Position numbers and translations under genes: made by a program. The notes beneath the pieces are model-generated. The model did no database searches, was not told the origin of the DNA, and saw only the letters and a program-made list of their open reading frames with translations. Source: JAQVCM01 sp040403095 (GTDB lineage Bacteria > Bacteroidota > Bacteroidia > Flavobacteriales_D > Crocinitomicaceae). From it: a stretch of 64,000 nt of DNA. The stretch spans positions 62,001 through 126,000 of the forward strand of contig JBBALI010000001.1 in NCBI GenBank assembly GCA_040403095.1, written 5' to 3'. Each line of letters begins with the position of its first letter. The first letter of the stretch is position 1. Shown piece by piece: positions 52,708 through 61,990 of this stretch.

Positions 52708-54442
52708 TTTTGAATTGCACATTTTTCAACTTAAAATGTTTTTTCCCACTGTTGAAAATATAGATTCTAATCACATCATATTGCTTCAAACAATCAATAT
52801 CTGCTGATTCCTCAAAAACAAATTTTGTCCAATTCTCCTTGGCTTCATACCGATCATTAAATAAAGGAATTGACTGATAATGTCTTAATTTTTCATCTTT
52901 GGAATGGGCATCAATCACCAAAAACACATCAGACCAATCAGCATCGAAATTTTGCTTTTCTAATGCAGCTGTCACATAAAATCGCTTGTCTTTTCTATTC
53001 TTCGGAAACTTGAAATCAACTGTATTTAAGTACAAATCCGCTGCTTTAACCTCATTTTCTGCAGCATTTGAAAATAAAATAATCTCATCTACTTTTTCTC
53101 CAAAAGGTACACAGGCTATTGTAAAATTCCAACGACCGTGGTTTTTATTGTCCCAAATATTTAAACTTTCAATGTAATTTTGCTTTGTAAATCGTTGATT
53201 AACAAAATTCCCTGTGAATGAAGCGTAAAGTCGATTCAAACCTATCAACGCACAAAAAACAAAACTCGCTGTGACCCAATTTTTCCATTTTTTTAGCAAT
53301 TCCAGTACGGGTAAAATGAGAAAAACAGCATGCTCTGTGTAAGGTCTTGCGCCAAAAGAAGATTCATAATCCCAACACCACCAAGAAGAGATGACATATA
53401 CATTGACAACAAAATAGAGCAAAAACCAAAAAGCTTTGAAACGATTTTGAACAAACAATAAAACCAAACCTAAAACGCTCAATAAGAAAATGGGTGAATG
53501 CAAAAACAAACCGATTCTGAAACTGAACAAAGATTGAAATATCATTGCTTTTCCAAAATTAAATCCTTCACCATTGTAGGCACCGATAATCCAATTTCCT
53601 GTTTGCCATTTCCAAGAGAAAAACAAAATTCCAAAAATCGCAAAAAAACCAATCGATCCCAAAATCAAAAGTTTGCCTTTTTGTTGAAATAAATTGGTGA
53701 AAAAACACTTCGTTTCTTCCCGAGAGCCCAGAAGAAATGGAACAATTAGAAGAACTAACATGTTAGTAGGTCGAATCAATGCAATTACTCCTAGGGTCAA
53801 ACCGAGAAAGAAAATCATTTTGAGTGAAAAATCCCCTTTCAATTTCAAAATCAACCAAGCAAAAAGAGCAAAAAGAAAAAACGAATATCCATGAGAAATA
53901 CTTGGCGTGTGCGTTGCGTAATAAATTATCGGTGTTGCCAAATAAAACATGGGTATTAGCCATTGAATAATCTTTGAGAAATCTGGGAAGAGTCGCTTTA
54001 AAACATTATTTAAAAGGAAAATTCCTGCTAAGGTATAAAACAGACTACCAAGATAAAATCCAACAATGAAAATATCGTTGTAACCATCCACTTGTTGGCC
54101 AAAAATCCAAGCAAAAAAGCAAGAAAGGAGGAAAAAAGGCGTTTGCAAGACCGCAATTCCTGGAAAGCATTTGTTGTATTTTTGTCCAGCCTTGTCGTAA
54201 ATCAAATAATGTTGTTGTTCGATATTACGCACATTTCGTTCAACTGCTGCCGTTTTTTCAAAGTGATTGTCGTGGTAAATAAGAAATGCTGGTAGATAAG
54301 CGTAATAACCTGTGCCATCAGAACTAACAACGTTTGACAATCCATTTTTTCTCTGTAAGTAAAGCAAACTAAATACACAAATCAGCAATAGAAAAAACCA
54401 TTGAATTTTTGTTTGCGATTGAAGTTTGTGGGATAAATTCAT
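52685..54442 (-). CDS. Polytopic membrane protein, GT-C-like
   Basis: 585 residues. About eleven hydrophobic segments up to residue 415, then a soluble C-terminal domain of about 160 residues with predicted beta structure (VDEIILFSNAAENEVKAADLYL). The first outer loop contains SSDGTGYYAYLPAFL, with an acidic residue where GT-C transferases keep catalytic Asp/Glu, and a Pro/His-rich loop THTPSISHGYS. A polyprenyl-phosphate-sugar dependent transferase is plausible, more so because a polyprenyl-sugar synthase lies tail-to-tail with it. Not assignable to a named family here. Confidence 0.7.
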   Translation of the reverse strand: MNLSHKLQSQTKIQWFFLLLICVFSLLYLQRKNGLSNVVSSDGTGYYAYLPAFLIYHDNHFEKTAAVERNVRNIEQQHYLIYDKAGQKYNKCFPGIAVLQTPFFLLSCFFAWIFGQQVDGYNDIFIVGFYLGSLFYTLAGIFLLNNVLKRLFPDFSKIIQWLIPMFYLATPIIYYATHTPSISHGYSFFLFALFAWLILKLKGDFSLKMIFFLGLTLGVIALIRPTNMLVLLIVPFLLGSREETKCFFTNLFQQKGKLLILGSIGFFAIFGILFFSWKWQTGNWIIGAYNGEGFNFGKAMIFQSLFSFRIGLFLHSPIFLLSVLGLVLLFVQNRFKAFWFLLYFVVNVYVISSWWCWDYESSFGARPYTEHAVFLILPVLELLKKWKNWVTASFVFCALIGLNRLYASFTGNFVNQRFTKQNYIESLNIWDNKNHGRWNFTIACVPFGEKVDEIILFSNAAENEVKAADLYLNTVDFKFPKNRKDKRFYVTAALEKQNFDADWSDVFLVIDAHSKDEKLRHYQSIPLFNDRYEAKENWTKFVFEESADIDCLKQYDVIRIYIFNSGKKHFKLKNVQFKINVYQNI

Positions 54443-54461
54443 TGGAAAATAATAAACTGCT

Positions 54462-54469
54462 CAAAAGTA
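54462..54469 (-). promoter_or_regulatory. TAnnTTTG -7 box for the GT-C-like gene
   Basis: Minus-strand TACTTTTG, 19 bp before ATG 54442. Confidence 0.5.
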
Positions 54470-54474
54470 AGACT

Positions 54475-55407
54475 TTATTTCTCAATGATTATCGCATCTG
54501 GAAAACCTTTTGTTTTGACTTTTTCTAACACAGACTTTGCGTCGCTTTTGGTGGCAAAAGATCCTATCAAATAACGGTATTTATAGGCGCTGGTTGTATT
54601 TAATTTTTCTCTTGTGATTTTTTCACCAGTTCGTTTGAATGATTCATGGTCAGTATCAATCCACTCTTTAGAGGATGTAATTTGAACATAATAAGATCCC
54701 GTTTTCGAAGTTACCGAATTGCCTTTTCCTTTGGGTTTTTCTTCTTGCTTGGAGAATGAAATTTTAGGAAATTCTTTTTTCAAATGGCCTCTTATTCCTC
54801 TAAAAAGGGCAGATGCGATGATGTCTTGCCCTTCAGTGGTATTCAAATAATTGGCTTCCTTGGTATTTGTCAAAAAACCACATTCAACTAAAACACTAGT
54901 CATTTTGGTAAATTTCAATACCTGCAAAGTGTGTTCTCTGTCGCCATTGTCTTTTACACCGCGAGATGATCTGCCTGCTTTTCCGGAAAATTCTTTCTCA
55001 ATGCTTTTTGCTAATGCGACAGAACTTTTGGAATCGAAAGTATGCACATGACATTCTGTTCCATGGGTTTTAGATTTCTCGCTGGCATTGCAATGAATGC
55101 TGATAAAATAATCAACATCAGCATTATTGGCCTTTTCAACCCTGGCGTCTAAACTAACAAATTCGTCAGTCGTTCGGGTGTAAGTTACATCAACATTTTG
55201 CAAGTTCTTGGTTAAATAATTCCCCACTTTTTTGGCGATTATTAAATTCAACTCCTTCTCTTGCAAATGCGCACTGTTTGCGGACAAATGTCCAGGGTCG
55301 CTACCACCATGACCAGCATCAATTAAGACTGAAATTCTCTTTTTTTGGGCGTGAATTGTTACTGGAAAAACCAATAGCAATAAAAGTAAAATTCGAACTA
55401 ACTGCAT
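54475..55407 (-). CDS. N-acetylmuramoyl-L-alanine amidase with SPOR domain
   Basis: 310 residues with signal peptide MQLVRILLLLLLVFPVTIHAQ. Amidase_3 domain about 25-205: zinc ligands in LIDAGHGGSDPG, EKELNL and SIHCNAS, and catalytic Glu in LVECGFLTN. A Lys/Ser/Gly linker leads to a C-terminal SPOR domain (235-310; YYVQITSSKEW, YRYLIGSFATKSDA) that binds denuded septal peptidoglycan. Cuts stem peptides off glycan strands at division. The promoter box is 4 bp from the ATG. Confidence 0.93.
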   Translation of the reverse strand: MQLVRILLLLLLVFPVTIHAQKKRISVLIDAGHGGSDPGHLSANSAHLQEKELNLIIAKKVGNYLTKNLQNVDVTYTRTTDEFVSLDARVEKANNADVDYFISIHCNASEKSKTHGTECHVHTFDSKSSVALAKSIEKEFSGKAGRSSRGVKDNGDREHTLQVLKFTKMTSVLVECGFLTNTKEANYLNTTEGQDIIASALFRGIRGHLKKEFPKISFSKQEEKPKGKGNSVTSKTGSYYVQITSSKEWIDTDHESFKRTGEKITREKLNTTSAYKYRYLIGSFATKSDAKSVLEKVKTKGFPDAIIIEK

Positions 55408-55411
55408 TTTA

Positions 55412-55419
55412 CAAAATTA
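55412..55419 (-). promoter_or_regulatory. TAnnTTTG -7 box abutting the amidase start
   Basis: Minus-strand TAATTTTG, then TAAA, then ATG: the same 4-bp spacing as at hemW, so an almost leaderless mRNA is predicted. Confidence 0.5.
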
Positions 55420-55497
55420 ACACATCAATATTTTGATTTACTTTGCAATATAAAAGGTTTCGAAACGTACATTGTTGAAATCTCAAACGTTTTTTTA

Positions 55498-56562
55498 ATG
55501 ACAATGAAAGTTGCGCTGATAGAAATAGGTGGTTCACATGAAGAATGTATGTTGACACAAATGATTGCATTGAAATCAATAAACGCTTCTATTACATTGA
55601 TTTGCACACCTGAAATCAAAGCAAGAAATCCGCATTTCGAAAAATATGTCGATGCCATTTTGGTGGTAGATTTCACCAAAAAAGCTTGGCCTGATTTCAA
55701 ATTGATACTGGGAATCAACCATTTTCTCAAAAGCAATGATTTTCAAAAAGCAGTTTTAAATACCGCCCAAGGCGGACACATTCGCAATTTGTGTTTAACA
55801 GCACCGAAATCAGTGGAATTTATTGGAATTATTCATACTATTCGTAAATTTCAGGGCAGTTTCACACAGAAGCTTATTCACCGAAAAATCAGGAAATATT
55901 TGCTTTTAAGCGACTTTTTATTGGCGAAAATTACGATTCCAAAAAAGTTACAAGTGGAAAGTTTTTATCCCTTGAATTATCCTGAATTTGATTTGAAAAT
56001 CACCAAACGGCCTTCAGAAACTTGGATTACCATTGTGGGTGGAGTTGAAAACAGGCGCAAAGATTTGACTGGTTTTCTTTCAATGCTGGAAAAGACGAAC
56101 AATGAAAATGTCAAATTTGTCTTTTTAGGCAAAAGCGACGAAAACAAAGATGAAGTTTTGGACTTCAAAGCACAAATTCAAGACATGAATAAATCTAATC
56201 AAGTGCTTACTTTCAACGATTTTATCGCGCCAGATCTATTCAATGCATATTTACAAGTATCAGATTTTTTGTGTCCTTTGATTCACCCAGAAACGCAAAG
56301 CGCTGAACAATATATTTCCAATCAGATTTCTGGTGCTTTCAATTTGGCTTACAGCTATCAAATTCCATTGTTGATTCATGAAACTTACAATGAAATTGAA
56401 GACCTGCAAAACAGCAGTGCATTCTACAATCTGACAAACTTTGATTCTATTTTAGAAAACGCGATACAAACAAGAGGAGAAACTGTATCCAAAATTACCG
56501 CCGTTGCAAAATGGAAAAAGGAATTTCAACAAGAGAAATTTGTAGAATTTATCATGAAATAA
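55498..56562 (+). CDS. GT-B-like glycosyltransferase, unassigned
   Basis: 354 residues, soluble. The N-terminal half begins MKVALIEIGGSHEECML and has Rossmann-type strands. The C-terminal half has the group 1 transferase pattern ITIVGGVENRRKDLTGFL, VKFVFLGKSD, LTFNDFIAPDLFNAYLQVSDFLCPLI, which resembles the nucleotide-sugar-binding lobe but lacks the usual EPFG. Acceptor unknown. Two ATGs (55498, 55504) are possible. Its promoter region (TTACTTTG, one mismatch, at 55438-55445) is shared with the divergent amidase. Confidence 0.65.
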   Translation: MTMKVALIEIGGSHEECMLTQMIALKSINASITLICTPEIKARNPHFEKYVDAILVVDFTKKAWPDFKLILGINHFLKSNDFQKAVLNTAQGGHIRNLCLTAPKSVEFIGIIHTIRKFQGSFTQKLIHRKIRKYLLLSDFLLAKITIPKKLQVESFYPLNYPEFDLKITKRPSETWITIVGGVENRRKDLTGFLSMLEKTNNENVKFVFLGKSDENKDEVLDFKAQIQDMNKSNQVLTFNDFIAPDLFNAYLQVSDFLCPLIHPETQSAEQYISNQISGAFNLAYSYQIPLLIHETYNEIEDLQNSSAFYNLTNFDSILENAIQTRGETVSKITAVAKWKKEFQQEKFVEFIMK

Positions 56563-56593
56563 ATTAAACATTTTCATATTATTAAGCACAAAA

Positions 56594-56619
56594 AAAGCCT
56601 CCTTTCTCAAGGAGACTTT
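56594..56619. terminator. Bidirectional intrinsic terminator
   Basis: Arms aaagcctcctt / aaggagacttt with one mismatch and a 4-nt loop, A run left and T residues right. Separates the GT-B-like gene from the converging T9SS esterase. Confidence 0.85.
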
Positions 56620-56639
56620 CATTTGAAAATTGGTTCAGA

Positions 56640-57965
56640 CTAGTAGAACATTACATGTTGAATACTAACTTGACCTAAATTATTAGAAACTTTCAAGATG
56701 TAGTTTCCTGCATTTAAATTGCCTTTTTCAATGGTGTACTCAGAATTTGAAGTTTGAATTGATTTCATCACTCTTCCTGATAAATCCAACAACTGAACTG
56801 TATGTGTTTCATTCGCATCTGCAAAAACAATTGTCATGTAATTATCCGCTGGATTTGGGTAAACTGAATGAGTCAACTCATTTGAAACCTCATCAATTCC
56901 TGCTTCTGTACAAAATACTGAAGGTACGTTCGCAGTACAAGATGTGTAACCATATAAATTTGCCGTTTGAGCTGGCGCATTTGCTGCTTGAAGTGGTGTT
57001 ACAGTACAACCCAATCTTCCTACCAAATAATCACGAACGAAATTAACTGTTGTGTCCATGTAAGCCAATTCTGTTGCGCCAGTTCCAGCATAAGGAACGT
57101 GAGGGGCACCTAACCAAGTGTAGAAATTACTTTGTACACCAATATCTTGCGCTCGTTCGTGAACCATTCTACTTCCGTCCAAATAAATCAATGGAATTCC
57201 TGGATTCACAATTCCACGGTTGTAAAGCACCGTTGCATCTGCTGTTCCGTGCATAGAACAAACCGGTAAATCACCTGCTTCCAACCATCCGTAGATTGCC
57301 AAAGCACCACATAAATTAATCACTCCATTCACTTTTGTTGAGTAGCAAGGATTTCCACTGTTTCCCTCAATTCCGCCTAAAGTTGCAACCGTTGCTGGCG
57401 TCAAATAAGCATTTAATTCACATGTTTTATCTAAGTAAGCCGTGTGTAAAGCTGTAATCGCTCCAGCAGAACTTCCACCGATAAAGATGTTATTTGTGTC
57501 AATTTTGAAGGTATTGGTTCCTTCTTTACTGTCTTTGTAGAAAAAACGAATCGAAGCTTTCATATCTTGAACCGCTCTTGCAACTGCTTTCACAGCGTTT
57601 ACTGAATCAAAAGGAAAAAACCCTAAACGGTAATTAATTGAAGCACAAGCATATCCTTTTTTAGCGAAATGGTCACACAAACTCGATACATCAACATCTG
57701 TACTTGAACCACCAATAAAACTTCCACCGTGAGCAAAAATGATCAATGGACGAGCTGTTTCAGTATCGCCAGTTGGTTCATAAAAATCTAGTGTTAAAAC
57801 TTGGTTTGTCCCTGTATAAGTAGCATTTGCACCATAGGCAATACCGCTAGTAGTAGTAACATTTGTAAATACGTCTGACGCGTATCTTCCATTGTTACAT
57901 TGTGCAAACGATGAAGCTGAAAATAAGCTCATCGCAGCAAGTAAAGCAAAGTTGAATTTTCTCAT
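56640..57965 (-). CDS. T9SS-exported alpha/beta-hydrolase (carboxylesterase type)
   Basis: 441 residues from ATG 57965, which gives signal peptide MRKFNFALLAAMSLFSASSFAQ. Alpha/beta-hydrolase core at about 30-330: oxyanion region IIFAHGGSFIGGSS, nucleophile elbow IGGSSAGAITAL, Asp candidate in SMHGTADATV, His candidate in GAPHVPYAG. The C-terminal 75 residues are a T9SS sorting domain (SVYPNPADNYM, LLDLSGRVMKSI, GNYILKV). Surface esterase or lipase; substrate unknown. Follows the SGNH gene by 24 bp. Confidence 0.9.
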   Translation of the reverse strand: MRKFNFALLAAMSLFSASSFAQCNNGRYASDVFTNVTTTSGIAYGANATYTGTNQVLTLDFYEPTGDTETARPLIIFAHGGSFIGGSSTDVDVSSLCDHFAKKGYACASINYRLGFFPFDSVNAVKAVARAVQDMKASIRFFYKDSKEGTNTFKIDTNNIFIGGSSAGAITALHTAYLDKTCELNAYLTPATVATLGGIEGNSGNPCYSTKVNGVINLCGALAIYGWLEAGDLPVCSMHGTADATVLYNRGIVNPGIPLIYLDGSRMVHERAQDIGVQSNFYTWLGAPHVPYAGTGATELAYMDTTVNFVRDYLVGRLGCTVTPLQAANAPAQTANLYGYTSCTANVPSVFCTEAGIDEVSNELTHSVYPNPADNYMTIVFADANETHTVQLLDLSGRVMKSIQTSNSEYTIEKGNLNAGNYILKVSNNLGQVSIQHVMFY

Positions 57966-57989
57966 AATTCTAAATTTAAAAATAAACAT

Positions 57990-59327
57990 TTAAGGAAATT
58001 TGACGCCCCTGTATTTTGTAGCATCAACCTGGGGTATTGTTGAGCCAAATGTTTGATTAATCGCTTTGATAAAAACATTAGAAACCATTGCGTTTCCGAT
58101 CGGATTTAAATGAATTCCGTCTAAAGAAAAAGTTCCACCTGAAACGAAATTTGCATTCAAACCAATGCCATTGAAAATAACTCCTGTTTTTACAGACTTC
58201 AATAGTGTGTTTACATCAGCCAAGGCCAAACCATAAGTTGAAGCAACTTGACTAATCACTGCATTGTATGAGTTAGTAGCTGCTTTGATGTTGGCAACTT
58301 CTTCTAAAGTCAAAATATATTTTTCTGGAATTGGAATTAACGAACCCATTTTATTACACTTCACTGAATCCAATGGAATACTGAGTAAAATATATTCTCC
58401 TGCTTTGATCTGACGAGCGCCCAATGGCAATGAATTGTCTTGAATTACAAAGGCATTGTTTCCTTCTGCAAACGACATTCCTTGCTGACCCAATGCATTG
58501 GTTAAAAGTTGAGCAGTTGCAGCATCCAATTTCAAACCATTGTAAGGAATTGTGTTAAAAAATGGATACAAGGTAACATCTGGAACATTTCCAATCACTC
58601 CTTTTGCACCGTTTGATGTCAAGGTGGTAACTGCTGTTGTGATACTTCCGTCAAAACCAATCCCGGCTGCGCCATTAACTGGATTGATTACAGCAGCTCC
58701 TCCTCCATTGATTGCATAATTTAAAATATCTTGCTCACCAGCATAAAGTGAGAAAAATGTCGGATTTGAAGCCAATGCATCAGAAAGCACTGTAGAACTT
58801 ACAGGATTTGAAGCCATTCTAGCAAAAAATGGATTGTAGTTTCCTACCCCATTTGCAGGATTTCCGTAACCTGGGTAAAACATTTCGTTTGTGGACATTC
58901 CAGGAACGCCCATATTATTGAAAGGTGAAGCATAAACACTTGTACCCAAACCAGCAAAATCTCCACCAGCTACATTGAAAGGAATTGGAGAAAGGGAAGT
59001 TGCACCTGTACAATCTGTTTTATATCCTAAAATAGATTTTGATTTTCCGGTAAATCCAATTCCAACGGATGAACTTGACAACAAAGGTTGCAAGAAACTT
59101 CCACCGCCCACTAACTGAAATTGGGTTGCTAATATGTTTCCAATTGAATTTTCTTGACCTTCGGCATACAAGGCACCATCAGCAAAACCAGCAGTTGTAG
59201 AACCTCCAACTGCAACAAATCTTGTTGGGTCCATATTGCCTTTTTCAGGTGTGTCTGCGTCCAACTTTGGTTTACAACTCGTAAAAGCAACCGCTGTCGA
59301 TATAACTAAAGCAAATTTTAATTTCAT
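57990..59327 (-). CDS. SGNH/GDSL-type esterase lipoprotein
   Basis: 445 residues. SPII signal with VAFTSC (Cys 18). Block I is FVAVGGSTTAGFADGALY (Ser nucleophile), and block V is SLDGIHLNPIGNAMV with the Asp-x-x-His pair. Between them is a long Gly/Ala/Asn-rich region (about 90-260) with little charge. This lipoprotein family is usually found beside an OmpP1/FadL gene in Bacteroidota, as here (11 bp gap). Probable outer-membrane lipase/esterase. Confidence 0.85.
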   Translation of the reverse strand: MKLKFALVISTAVAFTSCKPKLDADTPEKGNMDPTRFVAVGGSTTAGFADGALYAEGQENSIGNILATQFQLVGGGSFLQPLLSSSSVGIGFTGKSKSILGYKTDCTGATSLSPIPFNVAGGDFAGLGTSVYASPFNNMGVPGMSTNEMFYPGYGNPANGVGNYNPFFARMASNPVSSTVLSDALASNPTFFSLYAGEQDILNYAINGGGAAVINPVNGAAGIGFDGSITTAVTTLTSNGAKGVIGNVPDVTLYPFFNTIPYNGLKLDAATAQLLTNALGQQGMSFAEGNNAFVIQDNSLPLGARQIKAGEYILLSIPLDSVKCNKMGSLIPIPEKYILTLEEVANIKAATNSYNAVISQVASTYGLALADVNTLLKSVKTGVIFNGIGLNANFVSGGTFSLDGIHLNPIGNAMVSNVFIKAINQTFGSTIPQVDATKYRGVKFP

Positions 59328-59338
59328 CTTGCTAATTA

Positions 59339-60568
59339 TTAAAATTTATAATTAAACCCAATTCCCGGAGCACAAACATTTGTTTTGAATGTTCCATCTA
59401 AATTCGTTTCTAAATTTTTATCTTTTCTCATTAATGAAACAAACAAAAAAGATGCATCTAAAGAAATGTGCTCACCAAATTTATAACTTACACCAGCAGT
59501 ATAACTGATTCTATTTGCATCTGGCGTTTCTGGAGTTACATAACCATCTTTCACTGGTGTTGTATTGAAGGAAATTCCAGCCATGGCAGTAAAATCTTCT
59601 GTTACCATGTATTTTCCTCCCAATCTAAAAGCGTAAGTGTTTTTATAACTTCTGGCTGATTTTGTATCTAACAAAGAAGTGGTATTTGTTTCATAATCAA
59701 AAGCCAATGTGTCATACGCTTTCCATCCTGCGTAATTGAAATCAAAAGCCATGTTGAATTTATCAGAAAACTTATAAGCCACACCAAAAGAAGTAATTTG
59801 TGGCAGAGGCAATGCTGCGGTAAATTTACCGTTTGGAAAGTTCGTTGCTAATGCATTCGGAACAGTAAAAGTTGCTTCACCATCATCTACTTTCATATCT
59901 ACTTGTGAGCGGTATGTCAAACCAAAAGACAATTTATCCGTTGGTTGAAAATAAATTCCTGCATTGTAACCAAATCCTGCCGCTGAACCATCCAATTCAG
60001 CATGTCCGAAATTACCATCATTTCCTAAAACAGGAATGTCTTTTTGCAAGTTTACGCTTCCTGTCGAATAAACGAATCCAGCGCCAATTCCAATTTTATC
60101 TGTGATTTTGTAACTTACAGTCGGTTGCACAAAAATGGCTTTCAACTCCAATCTTGTCAATGCGAAACGACCCGTCCAACCATCTTCCCACTGAACTGTG
60201 CTTCCAAAAGGTGTATAAACAGCCAAACCTAATTTTAATTTTTCTACTTTTTTAAAACCAAAAGCAGCGTACAAACTGAAAGGCGTTCCCATCGGAGAAT
60301 TGGTTCTAGCAGAAGCATTGGTGTTTGCATCAACGTATTTTCCTCGTGCAAAAATGGGCGTGAAACCCGCATTTATTTCACTTTTTTCTAAGAAACTTGC
60401 ACCGCCGGGATTATAAAACAAGATCGCCGCATCTTGAACCAAAGCTGTTCCTGCGCTACCCATGGCTTGTTGTTTTTGTCCTTGCAAATTCACCTGAAAG
60501 CCTTGACTTCGGAGCATTAAAGGAACTAAAAACAACAATAAAAGTAATCGTTTTTCCATCGTTTTCAT
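59339..60568 (-). CDS. OmpP1/FadL family outer-membrane transporter
   Basis: 409 residues from ATG 60568 (ATG 60559 also gives a signal peptide; the longest frame starts at TTG). Mature start SQGFQVNLQGQKQQAMGSAG is the FadL N-terminal plug region, with DAAILFYNPGGASF typical of the family. Barrel strands follow and the protein ends GIGFNYKF with a terminal Phe. Imports long-chain fatty acids or other hydrophobic compounds. First gene of the fadL-SGNH-T9SS esterase operon. Confidence 0.93.
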   Translation of the reverse strand: MKTMEKRLLLLLFLVPLMLRSQGFQVNLQGQKQQAMGSAGTALVQDAAILFYNPGGASFLEKSEINAGFTPIFARGKYVDANTNASARTNSPMGTPFSLYAAFGFKKVEKLKLGLAVYTPFGSTVQWEDGWTGRFALTRLELKAIFVQPTVSYKITDKIGIGAGFVYSTGSVNLQKDIPVLGNDGNFGHAELDGSAAGFGYNAGIYFQPTDKLSFGLTYRSQVDMKVDDGEATFTVPNALATNFPNGKFTAALPLPQITSFGVAYKFSDKFNMAFDFNYAGWKAYDTLAFDYETNTTSLLDTKSARSYKNTYAFRLGGKYMVTEDFTAMAGISFNTTPVKDGYVTPETPDANRISYTAGVSYKFGEHISLDASFLFVSLMRKDKNLETNLDGTFKTNVCAPGIGFNYKF

Positions 60569-60613
60569 TTTCAATTGTTAGACTTAAAAATCGTTTTGGC
60601 ACGACAAAAATTG

Positions 60614-60627
60614 TTATGCTAGCATAA
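60614..60627. promoter_or_regulatory. 14-bp perfect palindrome upstream of fadL (possible operator)
   Basis: TTATGCTAGCATAA. It overlaps by three bases a near-consensus minus-strand -7 box TAGCTTTA (60632-60625) that points at the fadL operon, a position where a bound repressor would block transcription. Confidence 0.4.
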
Positions 60628-60721
60628 AGCTAATTTTTTTTTCTTAATAAATTGTTAATGTTGGGAAAAAAGGGTGAAAATTAACTTTTAAAAAGTTGAA
60701 AATCTCTTTAAAATTGAATTG

Positions 60722-61990
60722 CTACAAATCTTTACTTAGACTTTCATCCTTTCTCACGCGCCAAATCACTGCATCCAAATAATAGTGATGCAAAACCAAG
60801 GAAAGAAACAAAAATGCAACGATGTTCTTTAAAATAAAGGCATCTGGTTCTGTAAAAAGATTCATCGTTGTGCCTGTTCTACCCAATTCAAAAACAAAGG
60901 AAAACAACACAGAAACGATGAAAAACAAAATGGCTTTTTGACTCAAAATGGTAGCCAAACCATGGTTTTTGGTTGAACCTGAATAGTGCTTTTTATTGAA
61001 AAGTCCGACAAAAGCCAAGTACTGAATGTTGTGTGGAATCGTAATTCCAATAATGATCAATCCTTTGTTTTCAACAGGCAAAGACAAAACGCCCCAATAC
61101 AAGACCAAAGCGCTCACTAACATCGCCCATTTTCTGATGTTCAACTTACCAAATTTGAATGCTTTTTGCAAGGTCAAAATCAAAGAAAAGACAAAAAGCA
61201 CTGCTAATGCAATCAAGATAACATACAACACTTTATCTGAACCATTGACCAAAATCAATTTAATCAAAATAAATATCCCAATGAAATAATAACCCAAATT
61301 TCTGCTCACATATTTGTATTGTGGTCGCGCATTGATTGCAAATCCAATCACTAAGAAAAACAATCCCAACACCAGCATGTAGGCGCTGATTTTACCCCAA
61401 AATTCCAACACATAAGCCAATTCATTCGTGTTGGGTGTGAAGGCTGAAATCTCATCATAAAACCAGATGGTTTTAGTTTTCGCCAAATAAACGAACGGAA
61501 TAAACGAACCACTCAGCAACAATAATTTTTCCCATCTATCTGAACCATCTTCTGGCTCGTTGAATTTCTTTTTATAAATCGCAATGAAACCCCAGTTTTG
61601 CTTTATCAAATGATAAAAACCCAACGTCAAAGTTACGCGTCTTGCAAAAGACAAGACAATTTGTCCATTGTAAGCCATCGCTTCTCCTTGTATCAGAATG
61701 AAATAGGAAATCAAAGGAATTAAAATGATTGCTGCTGTGCTTCCCAACAACCAACTTTTGTGTGCTTTAAAATATTCTTTGTCCAAAAATGTTCGGGTGT
61801 AAGTTGGGAAAAAATGGCGCACATCAAACAACAATGAGAATAAAATCAGTGTAATCAGAAAAGAAGTAGTTTCATCCAATTTGACTAAGTTGGCCAACAC
61901 AAAATAAAAACCAATCATCAAGAAACCAGAAACGGTACTCAAAATGATATACATCCAGTCTTGTCGTGCATTTTTTAGGATATTTTCCAT
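60722..61990 (-). CDS. His-rich polytopic membrane protein, unknown
   Basis: 422 residues with ten or eleven hydrophobic segments. Polar motifs placed at membrane ends stand out: DVRHFFPTYTRTFLD (about 55), GFYHLIKQNWGFIAIYKKK (about 125), IPHNIQYLAF (about 320) and LHHYYLDAVIWRVRKD at the C-terminus. Each has His with aromatic and acidic/basic partners, which suggests a metal or cofactor site, or a membrane enzyme rather than a simple transporter. I have a vague memory of similar unannotated proteins but cannot name the family. No signal peptide; single gene. Confidence 0.65.
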   Translation of the reverse strand: MENILKNARQDWMYIILSTVSGFLMIGFYFVLANLVKLDETTSFLITLILFSLLFDVRHFFPTYTRTFLDKEYFKAHKSWLLGSTAAIILIPLISYFILIQGEAMAYNGQIVLSFARRVTLTLGFYHLIKQNWGFIAIYKKKFNEPEDGSDRWEKLLLLSGSFIPFVYLAKTKTIWFYDEISAFTPNTNELAYVLEFWGKISAYMLVLGLFFLVIGFAINARPQYKYVSRNLGYYFIGIFILIKLILVNGSDKVLYVILIALAVLFVFSLILTLQKAFKFGKLNIRKWAMLVSALVLYWGVLSLPVENKGLIIIGITIPHNIQYLAFVGLFNKKHYSGSTKNHGLATILSQKAILFFIVSVLFSFVFELGRTGTTMNLFTEPDAFILKNIVAFLFLSLVLHHYYLDAVIWRVRKDESLSKDL

